Shown piece after piece: positions 45,622 to 53,240 of a stretch of 53,240 nt of DNA. Each line of letters begins with the position of its first letter. Position 1 is the stretch's first letter. The DNA is taken from NCBI GenBank assembly GCA_040754095.1, contig JBFMFO010000018.1:1-53240 (forward strand). The letters are read 5' to 3'. The stretch is from QYQD01 sp040754095 (GTDB taxonomy: Bacteria > Desulfobacterota > QYQD01). The position numbers and the translations under genes are program-made. A model generated the notes under the pieces. That model was not told the origin of the DNA. It worked only from the letters and a program-made list of their open reading frames with translations, and ran no database searches.

Positions 45622-47460
45622 ATGAGAATTGGGGCACATTATCTGGGAAATGGGCGCTGTGAATTTATAGTCTGGGCACCACTCCTCAAAGAGGTAAAAT
45701 TAAAGATATTCTCTCCACAGGAACGGCTCGTTTCGCTGAGCAGGGATGAAATAGGCTATTGGAAGACACGGGTAGAAGATGTACTTCCCGGAACTCTTTA
45801 CCTTTACCAGCTTGAAGGTGAACGGGACAGACCTGATCCCGCATCCTATTTTCAGCCTGAAGGCGTGCACGGGCCTTCTCAGGTAGTTGATCACCATTCT
45901 TTTCATTGGGAAGACGATACCTGGAGGGGATTAGACCTCTCTGAGATGATAATCTATGAACTCCATGTCGGAACGTTTACGCCGGAAGGGACTTTTGAAG
46001 CGGTGCTTCCCCGGCTTGACGCACTAAAAGATCTCGGAGTCAACGCCATAGAGATAATGCCTGTAGCCCAATTCCCGGGAGAGAGAAATTGGGGGTATGA
46101 TGGCGCGTATCCCTTTGCCGTGCAAGGCTCTTATGGCGGGCCGGATGGACTCAAAAAACTGGTTAATGTGTGTCACAAAAAGGGAATGGCCGTGGTGCTG
46201 GATGTCGTCTATAATCACCTCGGCCCGGAAGGAAACTACCTGTGGGATTATGGGCCGTATTTTACCGATAGGTATAAGACCCCTTGGGGACAGGCTATAA
46301 ATTTTGACGGAGCTTACAGTGACGAAGTAAAAGACTATTTTATAGAGAATGCTCTGTATTGGTTTCAGGTTTATCATATTGATGCCCTTCGTCTTGACGC
46401 TATCCACGGCATATTTGACATGAGCGCCAGGCCATTTCTTCAGGAGCTTGCCGGGCGGGTTGAAGATTTTTCAAGTCACAAAAGAAGAAAGTATCATCTG
46501 ATAGCGGAGAGCGATCTGAACGACTCAAGGGTGATAAGGCCGAGGGAATTGGGAGGATATGGCATTGATGCCCAGTGGTGTGATGATTTCCACCACGCCC
46601 TTCATGTCCTTCTTACCGGAGAGGATCAAGGATATTACATAGACTTTGGCCGGATAAATCACCTTGTAAAGTCTATAAAGGAAGGATTTGTTTATTCCGG
46701 CCAGTATTCCCGCTACAGAAAGCGAAGACACGGAGACACCGCCAAAGATAGGCCAGCCACGCAGTTTGTGGTGTGTGCGCAGAATCATGACCAGGTAGGA
46801 AACAGAATGCTTGGGGAGAGGTTATCAACCCTCATCTCGTTCGAGGCGCTGAAGCTCGCGGCCGGAGTGGTTCTGCTGTCTCCTTATATACCGCTTCTCT
46901 TTATGGGTGAGGGATACGGTGAAGAGGCTCCATTCCTTTATTTCGCCAGCCATTCTGATGCGGATTTGATTGGAGCCGTGAAGGAAGGAAGAAGGGAGGA
47001 GTTCGATGCCTTTGGCTGGCAGGGAGAGCTGCCTGACCCTCAGGATGAAAATACATTTCTCAAATCGAAGATAAGCTGGCGAAAGCGGGATGAAGGCCAT
47101 CACAGGGTCTTACTTAATTTTTATAAGAGCCTTATAAGTTTAAGGCGAGAGATTCCGGCGCTTTTCGCCCTGGATAAAGATAACCTTGAGGCATGGGGGC
47201 TTGAGGAGCAGAAGGTTTTATTTATGAGAAGGTGGAAAGATGCAGAAAAGAGCCACGTTTTCTGCATCTTTAATTTCAATAAAGTGGATATCGCAATCAC
47301 AGTTTCTTTGCCGGCGGGAAGATGGCAAAAGGTGTTGGACTCTTCTGACCGTCTGTGGCAGGGGCCGGGCACACTCCTCCCGGAGACGATCGCTTCCGGG
47401 GACAAGATAACCCTGCGGGCACAGGGCCTTGTCATGTATATAAAGAAAGGAATTGCTTAG
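45622..47460 (+). CDS. treZ: Malto-oligosyltrehalose trehalohydrolase
   Basis: 612 residues from ATG 45622; an upstream in-frame TTG would translate the repeat and is rejected. It begins MRIGAHYLGNGRCEFIVWAPL (CBM48-like), then GH13 signatures: DVVYNHLGPEGNYL, ALRLDAIHGIFD (Asp), LIAESDLND (Glu) and CAQNHDQVGNR (Asp), with LFMGEGYGEEAPFLYF near the C-terminus. It releases trehalose from the product of TreY. The treZ-treY order and 27-base spacing show one operon. Confidence 0.97.
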   Translation: MRIGAHYLGNGRCEFIVWAPLLKEVKLKIFSPQERLVSLSRDEIGYWKTRVEDVLPGTLYLYQLEGERDRPDPASYFQPEGVHGPSQVVDHHSFHWEDDTWRGLDLSEMIIYELHVGTFTPEGTFEAVLPRLDALKDLGVNAIEIMPVAQFPGERNWGYDGAYPFAVQGSYGGPDGLKKLVNVCHKKGMAVVLDVVYNHLGPEGNYLWDYGPYFTDRYKTPWGQAINFDGAYSDEVKDYFIENALYWFQVYHIDALRLDAIHGIFDMSARPFLQELAGRVEDFSSHKRRKYHLIAESDLNDSRVIRPRELGGYGIDAQWCDDFHHALHVLLTGEDQGYYIDFGRINHLVKSIKEGFVYSGQYSRYRKRRHGDTAKDRPATQFVVCAQNHDQVGNRMLGERLSTLISFEALKLAAGVVLLSPYIPLLFMGEGYGEEAPFLYFASHSDADLIGAVKEGRREEFDAFGWQGELPDPQDENTFLKSKISWRKRDEGHHRVLLNFYKSLISLRREIPALFALDKDNLEAWGLEEQKVLFMRRWKDAEKSHVFCIFNFNKVDIAITVSLPAGRWQKVLDSSDRLWQGPGTLLPETIASGDKITLRAQGLVMYIKKGIA

Positions 47461-47487
47461 TGGGGCGGTTTTAACGAAGGTTTAATA

Positions 47488-50346
47488 ATGAGGATTCCAT
47501 CAGCTACCTATAGACTTCAGTTTAATCCTGCCTTTGGATTTAAAAAGGCCAAGGAGATAGTGCAGTATCTTTTTGACCTCGGAATTTCCGATGTCTATAC
47601 CTCTCCCATATTTAAGGCGAAGAAGGGGAGTCTGCATGGATACGATGTGGTGGATACCAATCAGCTCAATCCGGAACTCGGGAACGGTGAGGACTTCGAA
47701 GAACTGATAAGAGCATCAAAGGCCCGGGGAATGGGATGGATTCAAGATATAGTTCCGAACCACATGGCCTTTGATGGCGAAAACACAATGCTTATGGACG
47801 TCCTGGAAAATGGTCAGAGTTCAGAGTACTTTGATTTCTTTGACATAGAATGGAGTCATCCGTATGAAAGCATTCAGGGAAGACTCCTCGTTCCTTTCCT
47901 GGGACGGCTTTACGGAGAGTCCCTAGAAGAGAAAGAAATTAAATTACAATATGACCAGGATGGTTTTAGCGTCCGCTACTATGAGTTAAAACTACCGCTG
48001 AGACCGGAATCATATGCTAGTGTTATCACCCACAGATTAAACACATTACGGAAAAAGCTGGGTGAAGACCATCCGGATTTTATAAAGTTGCTGGGTATTC
48101 TCTATTCCATAAAGAATATGCCTACATCCAGAGAAGACGTCAGTGAACGCTACCACCAGATACGGTTTATAAAGAGGATGCTCTGGGAGCTTTACTCAAA
48201 AAATCCCGACATAAAGAGATTCGTTGATGAAAATATAGAAGTCTTTAATGGTACAAAGGGGGTGGCGGAGAGCTTTAACAGGCTTGACAGCCTCCTTTCC
48301 GAACAGTTCTTTAGATTATCTTTTTGGAAGGTGGCTACGGAGGAGATAAATTACCGGCGGTTTTTTAATATCAACGGCCTTATCTCTTTGCGGATGGAGG
48401 ATGAAAACGTCTTAGAGCAAACTCATAGGCTTATCATAAGCCTGGCAAAGGATGGGAAATTTACCGGATTGAGAGTAGATCACATAGACGGTCTCTATGA
48501 TCCAACCGGTTATCTGGGAAGATTGAGAGAAAGGGCCGGGGAGGTATACCTGGTGGTTGAGAAAATTCTTGACCTTGGAGAGGAGTTACCGGCTACCTGG
48601 CCTGTGCAGGGGACAACCGGCTATGACTTTATGAATTATGTAAATGGGATTTTTTGCAAGACGAGAAACGCCAGGGCATTCAGCAAAATATACACCGAGT
48701 TTACTCGTTTTACGGCCTCTTATGAGGATCTGGTGTGTGATAAGAAAAGGCTCATAATAGGAAAGGAGATGGCCGGAGATGTTGACAACCTTGCCCATCT
48801 TATGAAGAGGATCTCCGGCAGGTATAGACATAGCAGTGATATTACGCTCTACGGTCTCAAAAGGGCCTTGGTAGATGTTCTGGCACTCTTTCCAGTTTAT
48901 CGAACCTATATAAGCAAGGAGACTTTTAGTAAAACAGACCAACTGTACATAACAGAGGCGGTAAAGAAGGCCAAGCAGAGGAATCCCGGATTGCTGTACG
49001 AACTGGACTTTATTGAGAAATTTCTCCTCCTTGAATTCGAGGAATACCTTAAGGAAGAAGAAAAGAAGGAGTGGTTTCATTTTGTCATGAAATTTCAGCA
49101 GTTCACCGGACCGCTGATGGCCAAAGGGTTTGAGGATACGATTCTCTACATATATAACCGACTTCTTTCGTTTAATGAAGTGGGTGGGAGTCCGGACAGA
49201 TTCGGTATTTCGGCAAAGGAGTTCCATGGCTTCAACCAGAAAAGGGCACATTCCTGGCCGCACTCCGTGAATACCACCTCCACCCATGATACGAAAAGAG
49301 GCGAAGACGTGCGGGCGAGAATTAACATTTTGTCTGAAGTTCCGAAAGAATGGGAAAATAGCATCAAGAAATGGAGCCGGATCAACAAAAGAAAAAAGAA
49401 GCTTGTAAATGGCACCAGCGTTCCGGACCGGAATGATGAATATTTTCTTTATCAGACGCTTATCGGGGCCTTTCCCTTCGATGAAACCGAGCGCCCTGGC
49501 TTTATAAAAAGGGTAAGGGACTATATGGTCAAGGCCGTGCGGGAGGCCAAGGTCCATACGGCATGGCTGAAACCTGATACAGGGTATGAGGAGGCATTTG
49601 TCTACTTTATCGGAGATATTCTGACACCCGCGGAAGGAAATGAATTTCTAAAGGAATTTTTGCCCTTTCAGAAACGGGTGGCTTCTTATGGAATATTCAA
49701 CTCTCTTTCACAGGTTCTTATTAAGATCACTTCGCCTGGACTTCCGGATTTCTATCAGGGAACAGAGTTATGGGATCTTAATCTGGTGGACCCTGATAAC
49801 CGCCGGCCCGTTGATTTTGAAAAGAGAAAAAGATTTTTGCGGGAGATAAAGAATAATGCCGAAAAAGACTTGTCGGCCTTAATAAAAGAGCTTTTTTTAA
49901 CAAAAGAAGATGGCAGGATTAAGCTCTTCTTGATAAATAAGGCCCTTACCGCGATAAGAGAGAACAGCGAGGTTTTTCAAAGGGGCGCTTATATTCCGCT
50001 TAAGGTGGGGGGCAAATTCAGAGATCATATTGTAGCCTATGCCAGAAACATCGATACTCAGAAAAGCCCGGAATATGCAGCTCGCAAGGGAGCAAATTTC
50101 CCCCATAAGGGTTCATGGGTAATAACTATAGCGCCAAGGTTTTTGACCGGTCTTATAAAAGAAAATGAATGCCCGACAGGGATGGGAATATGGGGGGATA
50201 CGCATATTGTCCTTCCCGTAAATAGTCCTTTCGTGTGGAAGGATGCTATAACGGCAGAGACAGTAGAGGGGAAAGAAATCCTGCCCATAGGGGATGTTTT
50301 AAGACATTTCCCTGTGGCCCTGCTCATAAGCGAGGAGAAGACATGA
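47488..50346 (+). CDS. treY: Malto-oligosyltrehalose synthase
   Basis: 952 residues. It opens IPSATYRLQFNPAFGFKKAKEIV; GH13 features include SPIFKAKKGSLHGYDVVD, DIVPNHMAF, GLRVDHIDGLYDP (nucleophile), KILDLGEELP (Glu) and STHDTKRGEDVRAR (Asp). The enzyme turns the reducing end of a glucan into a terminal trehalosyl unit. Somewhat longer than the usual 700-850 residues; the extra length lies mainly after residue 750. GAAGG ribosome-binding site. Confidence 0.97.
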   Translation: MRIPSATYRLQFNPAFGFKKAKEIVQYLFDLGISDVYTSPIFKAKKGSLHGYDVVDTNQLNPELGNGEDFEELIRASKARGMGWIQDIVPNHMAFDGENTMLMDVLENGQSSEYFDFFDIEWSHPYESIQGRLLVPFLGRLYGESLEEKEIKLQYDQDGFSVRYYELKLPLRPESYASVITHRLNTLRKKLGEDHPDFIKLLGILYSIKNMPTSREDVSERYHQIRFIKRMLWELYSKNPDIKRFVDENIEVFNGTKGVAESFNRLDSLLSEQFFRLSFWKVATEEINYRRFFNINGLISLRMEDENVLEQTHRLIISLAKDGKFTGLRVDHIDGLYDPTGYLGRLRERAGEVYLVVEKILDLGEELPATWPVQGTTGYDFMNYVNGIFCKTRNARAFSKIYTEFTRFTASYEDLVCDKKRLIIGKEMAGDVDNLAHLMKRISGRYRHSSDITLYGLKRALVDVLALFPVYRTYISKETFSKTDQLYITEAVKKAKQRNPGLLYELDFIEKFLLLEFEEYLKEEEKKEWFHFVMKFQQFTGPLMAKGFEDTILYIYNRLLSFNEVGGSPDRFGISAKEFHGFNQKRAHSWPHSVNTTSTHDTKRGEDVRARINILSEVPKEWENSIKKWSRINKRKKKLVNGTSVPDRNDEYFLYQTLIGAFPFDETERPGFIKRVRDYMVKAVREAKVHTAWLKPDTGYEEAFVYFIGDILTPAEGNEFLKEFLPFQKRVASYGIFNSLSQVLIKITSPGLPDFYQGTELWDLNLVDPDNRRPVDFEKRKRFLREIKNNAEKDLSALIKELFLTKEDGRIKLFLINKALTAIRENSEVFQRGAYIPLKVGGKFRDHIVAYARNIDTQKSPEYAARKGANFPHKGSWVITIAPRFLTGLIKENECPTGMGIWGDTHIVLPVNSPFVWKDAITAETVEGKEILPIGDVLRHFPVALLISEEKT

Positions 50347-51842
50347 AGAGGCGAGGAAGCGGCATCTTACTCCACATCACATCCCTCCCTTCATCTTACG
50401 GCATAGGTGATTTAGGCCCATCAGCGTACCGGTTTGTGGATTTTCTCTCTGAGACAAAACAGACCTTCTGGCAGATACTCCCCTTAAAGCCTACCAGTAC
50501 GGCGCACGGCAACTCTCCCTACAGCAGCTTCTCTGCCTTTGCCGGAAATACCCTCCTTATCAGTCCTGAGCGCCTGGTAGAGGAAGGCCTTCTCTCAAAA
50601 GCGGATATCGAAGACCACCCTTCTTTTTCTGATGAGAGGGTTATCTACGAGGCCGTGACCGGGTACAAGACAAGACTTTTTCGCGTCGCCTATGGCAACT
50701 TTAAGAAAAGAAGGCAAAAAGATTGCGACTTTGAAGCGTTCTGTGATGAGAATCGCTGCTGGCTGGATGATTATGCCCTTTTTGTGACCCTGAAGGAGAA
50801 TTTCAACGGGATCGTCTGGGGCGAATGGCCGGAGGATATCAGAGACAGGAAAGGGAAGATAGGTAAAGAGTTACAGGGCAAACTCAGAGACAAAATTGAA
50901 ATGGAAAGGTTTCTCCAATATGTATTTTACAAACAATGGCATTCATTGAGGGCTTACTGTAACGGCAAGGATATCCAGATAATAGGAGACATCCCTATCT
51001 ATGTGAATTACGACAGCGCGGACGTATGGGCCAATCCCCGGATATTCAAACTGGACGAAGGCCGAAGGCCGACCTTTGTGGCCGGGGTTCCCCCCGATTA
51101 CTTCAGCAGCACAGGCCAGTTGTGGGGTAATCCGGTTTACAATTGGGATTTCCTGCGGGAGACAGAATACGCCTGGTGGATAAGGCTTGTAGAACACAAC
51201 CTGAAACTCTTTAATATAATCAGGCTTGACCATTTCAGGGGGCTTGTGGCCTATTGGGAGGTCCCGGCCGGTGAAGAGACGGCTATCAATGGAAGATGGG
51301 TAGAAGTCCCGGTTCGGGACTTTTTCGACAGGCTTTTGAAGCATTTTCCCTCCCTTCCCATTATTGCCGAAGACCTGGGGATTATAACCCCGGACGTAAA
51401 GGAAATTATGGGGCTGTACGGATTTCCGGGGATGAAGATACTCCTCTTTGCCTTTGGCGACGACCTGGCGACGAATCCCTATGTGCCGCACAATCACGTA
51501 AAAAACTGTGTGATATATACAGGAACGCATGACAATAACACGGCCAGGGGATGGTTCAGGCGAGAGGCCGGGCCTGAAGACAAGCAGAGGCTTTTTCAAT
51601 ACCTGGGGCGGGAGGTTACGGAAGAGACGATTCACCAGGAGCTTGTGAGGATGGCCATGATGTCCGTGGCCGATCTGGCTATCATCCCCATGCAGGACAT
51701 CCTTGGCCTGGAAGGAGAGGCCCGGATGAATACCCCATCAACAGCTAACGGGAACTGGGAATGGAGGCTGTTGCCGGGACAGTTAACGCCTTCCCTGGCC
51801 GCCGGCCTTTCAGAGCTTACCCGCATTTATGGAAGGGCATAA
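50343..51842 (+). CDS. malQ: 4-alpha-glucanotransferase (amylomaltase)
   Basis: 499 residues from ATG 50343, which overlaps the treY stop (ATGA) and has AGGAG before it; in-frame codons upstream are inside treY. GH77 motifs: GILLHITSLPSSYGIGDLG, FWQILPLKPTS..GNSPYSS, IIGDIPIYVNYDSADVW, IIRLDHFRGLVAYWEVPAGEETA (nucleophile Asp), IIAEDLGIIT (Glu) and YTGTHDNNTARGW (Asp). It redistributes glucan chains, feeding TreY and GlgB. Last gene of the block. Confidence 0.98.
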   Translation: MKRRGSGILLHITSLPSSYGIGDLGPSAYRFVDFLSETKQTFWQILPLKPTSTAHGNSPYSSFSAFAGNTLLISPERLVEEGLLSKADIEDHPSFSDERVIYEAVTGYKTRLFRVAYGNFKKRRQKDCDFEAFCDENRCWLDDYALFVTLKENFNGIVWGEWPEDIRDRKGKIGKELQGKLRDKIEMERFLQYVFYKQWHSLRAYCNGKDIQIIGDIPIYVNYDSADVWANPRIFKLDEGRRPTFVAGVPPDYFSSTGQLWGNPVYNWDFLRETEYAWWIRLVEHNLKLFNIIRLDHFRGLVAYWEVPAGEETAINGRWVEVPVRDFFDRLLKHFPSLPIIAEDLGIITPDVKEIMGLYGFPGMKILLFAFGDDLATNPYVPHNHVKNCVIYTGTHDNNTARGWFRREAGPEDKQRLFQYLGREVTEETIHQELVRMAMMSVADLAIIPMQDILGLEGEARMNTPSTANGNWEWRLLPGQLTPSLAAGLSELTRIYGRA

Positions 51843-51889
51843 ATGCCCCTGGACTTAGCGTACTGTCTCATAAAAGACTTTACACAACG

Positions 51890-51977
51890 GTCATTCCGGA
51901 TCCCCAATCAAGTTGAGGACAGGCTTGATCCGGAATCCAGTCTTTTCAATCTGGATTACCATTTTCGCGGGAATGAC
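51890..51977. repeat. gtcattccggatcc repeat, relative of the 17749-17905 element core
   Basis: gtcattccggatccccaatc, then gaggacaggcttgatccgg, and gcgggaatgac at the right end. It matches the inner palindrome of 17749-17905 but lacks that element's outer terminal repeats. It lies between malQ and hepT (convergent) and may help to separate their transcripts. A reading frame through it is not a credible gene. Confidence 0.75.
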
Positions 51978-52035
51978 AAACAGAGCATGATAAATATACT
52001 TTTGCAAGAGGTTCCATGTGTACCATTAAGGGAAA

Positions 52036-52461
52036 TCAGGATGTATGGCCACGCATATACTCCATTACATGATTTGTAAAAACAATCAGGTCACCAAGAT
52101 GGTGTTCAATCACATCGACCATTATTTTTATGTCCACATCTTGATACTCGTGAACCAGAATATTGCGGAATCCGACCATCCCCTTCAATTTTTCCGCCAG
52201 TTCAACGGGGATTACATGCTCCCTCGCAAGAATCAGGAAACTTTCCCGGCTTTCCTTGGGGAGACCGAGCTTTCTTTTTTTAATAACATGATTGGCCAGA
52301 TCGATGGCCTGTTCCGCCGCCCGTTGCAGATTGGCGGCAATGGCATCCTGTTTAAGATAATCTTCTTCAAAAGGCTTATCCGAGGGCGTGCGGTAGTAAA
52401 TATTTATCTGCCTGATGCAGCGTTCAATGCTCTCTTTCTTGTTTAAAACCACATCCATCAT
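52036..52461 (-). CDS. hepT: HEPN-domain toxin of the HepT family
   Basis: 141 residues from the ATG at 52461, which overlaps the mntA stop by 4 bases. All-helical, with the HEPN RNase-type motif R-x4-H in GFRNILVHEYQDVD near the C-terminus. HepT toxins are inactivated by AMP addition by the partner MntA (type VII toxin-antitoxin). The start is supported by the overlap with mntA; longer N-terminal readings lie inside mntA. Confidence 0.87.
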   Translation of the reverse strand: MMDVVLNKKESIERCIRQINIYYRTPSDKPFEEDYLKQDAIAANLQRAAEQAIDLANHVIKKRKLGLPKESRESFLILAREHVIPVELAEKLKGMVGFRNILVHEYQDVDIKIMVDVIEHHLGDLIVFTNHVMEYMRGHTS

Positions 52462-52871
52462 GTATTCAATATCCTCCCGCTCTCGAAGATTTCTTGAATA
52501 ATGCCCGCCCGTTCTTCGTTCAGTTTCTGATAAGAAGAGATGACGTACATTTCGAAACAATCGACGGCATTTTCATCTTGCTGATAGATAATTCTGCCTT
52601 CCTGGATAATTTCATGTTGAAAAACCGTATTTACCGTCCGCAGATTGATGATATCCACATCCCTTTTGAGGATATCTTCGAGGGCATACCGGCATTCGCT
52701 CACCGCAAGATTTTTGATTAATTTGGCGCGGTCATGCGGAAAAAGAAGCGCAATATCCACGTCGCTCTCTTTTTGTTCATCAGGCGTTCCGTATGTGCCG
52801 AAAATGTAAATGGCCTGTAAATCGGGATAATATTTAAGAGAGGCCTTAATAATGACATCCCTTGCGTTCAT
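52458..52871 (-). CDS. mntA: MNT-domain antitoxin (nucleotidyltransferase MntA)
   Basis: 137 residues. Minimal nucleotidyltransferase: IYIFGTYGTPDEQKESDVDIALLF gives the G-(S/T)-x-G ... D-x-D pattern; the more usual Ser is Thr here. It also has a following Asp strand (KRDVDIINL). It adds AMP groups to HepT and so blocks the toxin. Operon with hepT. Its ATG overlaps the stop of a broken DNA methyltransferase upstream. Confidence 0.87.
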   Translation of the reverse strand: MNARDVIIKASLKYYPDLQAIYIFGTYGTPDEQKESDVDIALLFPHDRAKLIKNLAVSECRYALEDILKRDVDIINLRTVNTVFQHEIIQEGRIIYQQDENAVDCFEMYVISSYQKLNEERAGIIQEIFESGRILNT

Positions 52872-53125
52872 ACCCTCACCTCAATGCTTTTCATGGTGTC
52901 ATTGCCGAAGATGTTCACCATTTTTATTGCGATCTTGCGCCGCCCCGGCGCGCATTCGTGATATATGCTTTTTAACTCCAGGGAGCGGTCTTTCTTGGTG
53001 CGAAAAGACTGCCATCCCAGACCAGCTCCACCTCCCGCTTATCCTCAAAGAGCAGAAAACGGTACTTCTCCGGCAACGGCTTGCCCGCCTCCAGATACCG
53101 GTTAATATCTCTAATTTCATGAAAG
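52868..53125 (-). pseudogene. Adenine-specific DNA methyltransferase C-terminal remnant, frameshifted
   Basis: Two frames on the minus strand continue each other. Upstream: FHEIRDINRYLEAGKPLPEK, then YRFLLFEDKREVELVWDG. Downstream in another frame: DRSLELKSIYHECAPGRRKI and MVNIFGNDTMKSIEVRV, ending in a TGA that overlaps the mntA start. The last piece resembles the VKVVDIFGNDTM-type C-terminus I associate with type III-like (adenine) methyltransferases. The break lies near position 53000. No catalytic motifs lie in the window. Confidence 0.5.
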
Positions 53126-53139
53126 AACAACCCTGGATA

Positions 53140-53159
53140 CCCCGTGCGGGAGCACGGGG
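53140..53159. other. 8-bp hairpin with GGGA loop
   Basis: CCCCGTGC (53140-53147), GGGA, GCACGGGG (53152-53159). It may be part of a repeat; there is no T-run, so a terminator is doubtful. Positions 53160-53240 show no supported feature. Confidence 0.4.
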
Positions 53160-53240
53160 AGGAAAGGGTTACCTTTGTTTAAGAGTTTGGTATAGTATGC
53201 TGCATGACTATAAAGCGAATGAGCCATGCGGTCTACGATA

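Noticed and set aside
51843..52079. 78-codon frame after malQ
   Set aside because: It runs through the gtcattccggatcc repeat and overlaps hepT; no ribosome-binding site.

Overview
The window looks like a chromosomal piece of an uncultured Gram-negative bacterium, most likely Desulfobacterota (the old Deltaproteobacteria) or a near neighbour such as Nitrospirota. The reasons are a PEP-CTERM protein behind a sigma-54-type promoter, a DUF3786 protein, mutL-miaA, Tat components, an ElyC homologue, and intergenic DNA crowded with several families of short palindromic repeats. This placement is inference. There are no rRNA, tRNA or CRISPR loci that I can support.

Layout. 0.1-5.3 kb (minus strand): DUF3786 protein, miaA (with a palindromic repeat inserted in frame), mutL, membrane-anchored M23 peptidase. 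5.3-7.4 kb: PEP-CTERM protein with a -24/-12 promoter and three phased upstream palindromes, then a dinB remnant and a small LETM1-like membrane protein. 7.7-15 kb (minus): der, an AmgK-like kinase with a sugar-nucleotidyltransferase, two tatA genes, ychF between 147-bp inverted repeats, and an orphan PAS histidine kinase. 15.3-17.6 kb: a dolichol-kinase-like membrane protein, trmFO, and a GYD protein. 18.0-29.5 kb (plus): an unusual co-directional cluster. 29.5-36.5 kb: a complete trpEGDCFBA operon preceded by a tryptophan leader peptide and attenuator. 36.6-43.1 kb (minus): elyC, a 619-residue unknown protein, and fur/zur-znuA-znuC-znuB. 43.6-51.8 kb (plus): glgB-treZ-treY-malQ. 52-53.2 kb (minus): a HepT/MntA toxin-antitoxin pair next to a broken DNA methyltransferase.

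The best candidate for an undescribed system is the 18.0-29.5 kb cluster. It holds a 48-residue starter ORF, three apparently related helix-plus-beta proteins, a secreted transthyretin-like protein, a single-span membrane protein, an M15 peptidase remnant, an orphan T4 gp19-type tail tube protein, a 775-residue cysteine-containing beta protein, a secreted papain-fold peptidase, a GH13 alpha-amylase without signal peptide, a C1A papain-like protease without signal peptide, and a helical-repeat protein. Sheath, baseplate, spike and AAA+ genes of contractile injection systems are absent, so it is neither a prophage nor a standard eCIS.

The second strong find is the trp attenuator. A 17-codon leader peptide with three consecutive Trp codons is followed by four alternating segments that all carry the same hexamer or its complement, the classic 1:2 / 2:3 / 3:4 arrangement. 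The metabolic genes fit together: TreY and TreZ make trehalose from alpha-glucan, GlgB and MalQ remodel the glucan, and the ZnuABC/Fur-family block handles zinc. The repeats are themselves notable. At least six families are present; one sits inside miaA, another supplies the ribosome-binding site of treZ, and one element is nested in another.
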